Shown: in pieces, positions 63,360-64,000 of the stretch
Layout: each line of letters opens with the position of its first letter
Numbering within the stretch: position 1 is the stretch's first letter
Origin: Streptomyces sp. TG1A-8
GTDB lineage: Bacteria; Actinomycetota; Actinomycetes; Streptomycetales; Streptomycetaceae
Direction: 5' to 3'
NCBI RefSeq assembly: GCF_030499535.1
Contig: NZ_JASTLB010000001.1
Coordinates: 1,054,001-1,118,000 of the forward strand
DNA length: 64,000 nt
Translations under genes and position numbers: made by a program
Notes under the pieces: generated by a model
Seen by the model: the letters and a program-made list of their open reading frames with translations, nothing else
What the model was told of the DNA's origin: nothing
Database searches by the model: none

Positions 63360-64000
63360 ATGGCGCCGTTCACCACCGGGGCCTGGCGGGAGGGGGACCC
63401 GCCGGGCCGGCGCCGCTGGTACGCGGCCGGGAAGCCGCTGCCGCTGCACGCGGGCGGGGAGCTGCCGGGCGTGCGGCTGGCCTACGAGACCTGGGGGCGG
63501 CTCGCGCCGGACGCGTCGAACGCGGTGCTGGTGCTGCACGCGCTGACCGGTGACAGCCACGCCGCCGGTCCCGCCGGGCCCGGGCATCCCGCGCCCGGCT
63601 GGTGGGACCCCCTGATCGGGCCCGGGCTGCCGCTGGACACCGACCGGTGGTTCGTGGTGGCACCGAACGTGCTGGGCGGCTGCCAGGGCAGCACGGGCCC
63701 CGCCTCACCGCGCCCGGACGGACGGCGGGCCTGGGGCGCGGCGTTCCCGTTCCTCACCCAGCGCGACCAGGTGGCCGCCGAGGCCGGCCTGGCCGACGCC
63801 CTCGGCATCGGGCGCTGGGCGCTGGTCGTGGGCGGTTCGATGGGCGGGATGCGGGCCGTGGAGTGGGCGGTGTCCCACCCCGGGCGGACCGGGGCGCTGC
63901 TGCTGCTCGCCACGGCGGCGGCGGCGAGCGCGGAGCAGATCGCGTGGGCCGGCATCCAGCTGCGGGCCATCCGCTGCGACCCGCACTGGCACGGCGGCGA
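63360..64000 (+). CDS. metX: Homoserine O-acetyltransferase, 5' part (cut by window end)
   Basis: 213 codons are inside the window. Alpha/beta-hydrolase-fold acyltransferase: VRLAYETWGRL, LVLHALTGDSH, PNVLGGCQGSTGP and the nucleophile elbow VVGGSMGGMRAVEW (Ser). It acetylates homoserine for MetY. ATG 63360 begins 2 bp after the metY stop codon, so the two are co-translated. The catalytic Asp and His lie beyond the window. Confidence 0.93.
   Translation, partial: MAPFTTGAWREGDPPGRRRWYAAGKPLPLHAGGELPGVRLAYETWGRLAPDASNAVLVLHALTGDSHAAGPAGPGHPAPGWWDPLIGPGLPLDTDRWFVVAPNVLGGCQGSTGPASPRPDGRRAWGAAFPFLTQRDQVAAEAGLADALGIGRWALVVGGSMGGMRAVEWAVSHPGRTGALLLLATAAAASAEQIAWAGIQLRAIRCDPHWHGG

Overview
The window looks like a Streptomyces chromosome segment. 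It has very high G+C, strongly G/C-biased third codon positions, frequent GTG and some TTG starts, AGGAG-type ribosome sites, and typical genes: tandem GH6 cellulases next to a LacI regulator and CebR-box-like operators, an F420-dependent oxidoreductase, a monomeric NADP isocitrate dehydrogenase, an aerobic PaoABC-like molybdo-enzyme and a SpoIIE-type phosphatase. No tRNA, rRNA, CRISPR array, insertion sequence or phage gene was seen.

Layout. 1-2.9 kb: 5' end of a LacI gene, operator-rich region, two secreted GH6 cellulases. 3.1-8.9 kb: F420-type oxidoreductase, CaCA cation exchanger, a DUF4157-type protein with two HExxH motifs, a secreted SGNH esterase. 9.0-25.0 kb: one six-gene minus-strand operon in the order two giant PUFA-like lipid/polyketide synthases, free ACP, alpha/beta hydrolase, glycosyltransferase, ABC exporter. 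25.7-29.7 kb: LuxR-type regulator with an atypical receiver, strong stem-loop, relic of a GAPDH gene behind an MFS efflux pump, divergent ArsR-like regulator. 29.8-40.4 kb: a cluster of cupin, FAD/NAD(P) protein, isochorismatase-fold protein, leuC, leuD, LysR regulator, Fe(II)/2-oxoglutarate dioxygenase, aminotransferase and leuA paralogue. 40.3-46.7 kb: PAS-GAF-SpoIIE phosphatase, acyl-CoA dehydrogenase homologue, Rv2629/Balon-type baeRF protein, small conserved protein, BrkB-type membrane protein. 46.9-51.2 kb: LytS-type kinase, SSS symporter, small membrane partner, LytTR regulator. 51.4-55.8 kb: three-subunit molybdenum hydroxylase and a frameshifted ricin-type lectin remnant. 56.0-64.0 kb: ABC exporter with a MerR-type leaderless promoter, MscS channel, isocitrate dehydrogenase, metY and the start of metX.

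How genes work together. The 9-25 kb operon reads as a self-contained line for a glycosylated lipid: reductive chain building on tandem ACPs (with built-in phosphopantetheinyl transferase), handling by a hydrolase, glycosylation, then export. The 30-40 kb cluster reads as a route to an unusual amino or keto acid: LeuA-type chain extension, LeuCD isomerisation, transamination and hydroxylation, with the oxidative decarboxylation (LeuB step) missing locally. These two are the strongest candidates for undescribed chemistry. The end products of both are inferences; sequence alone does not give them.
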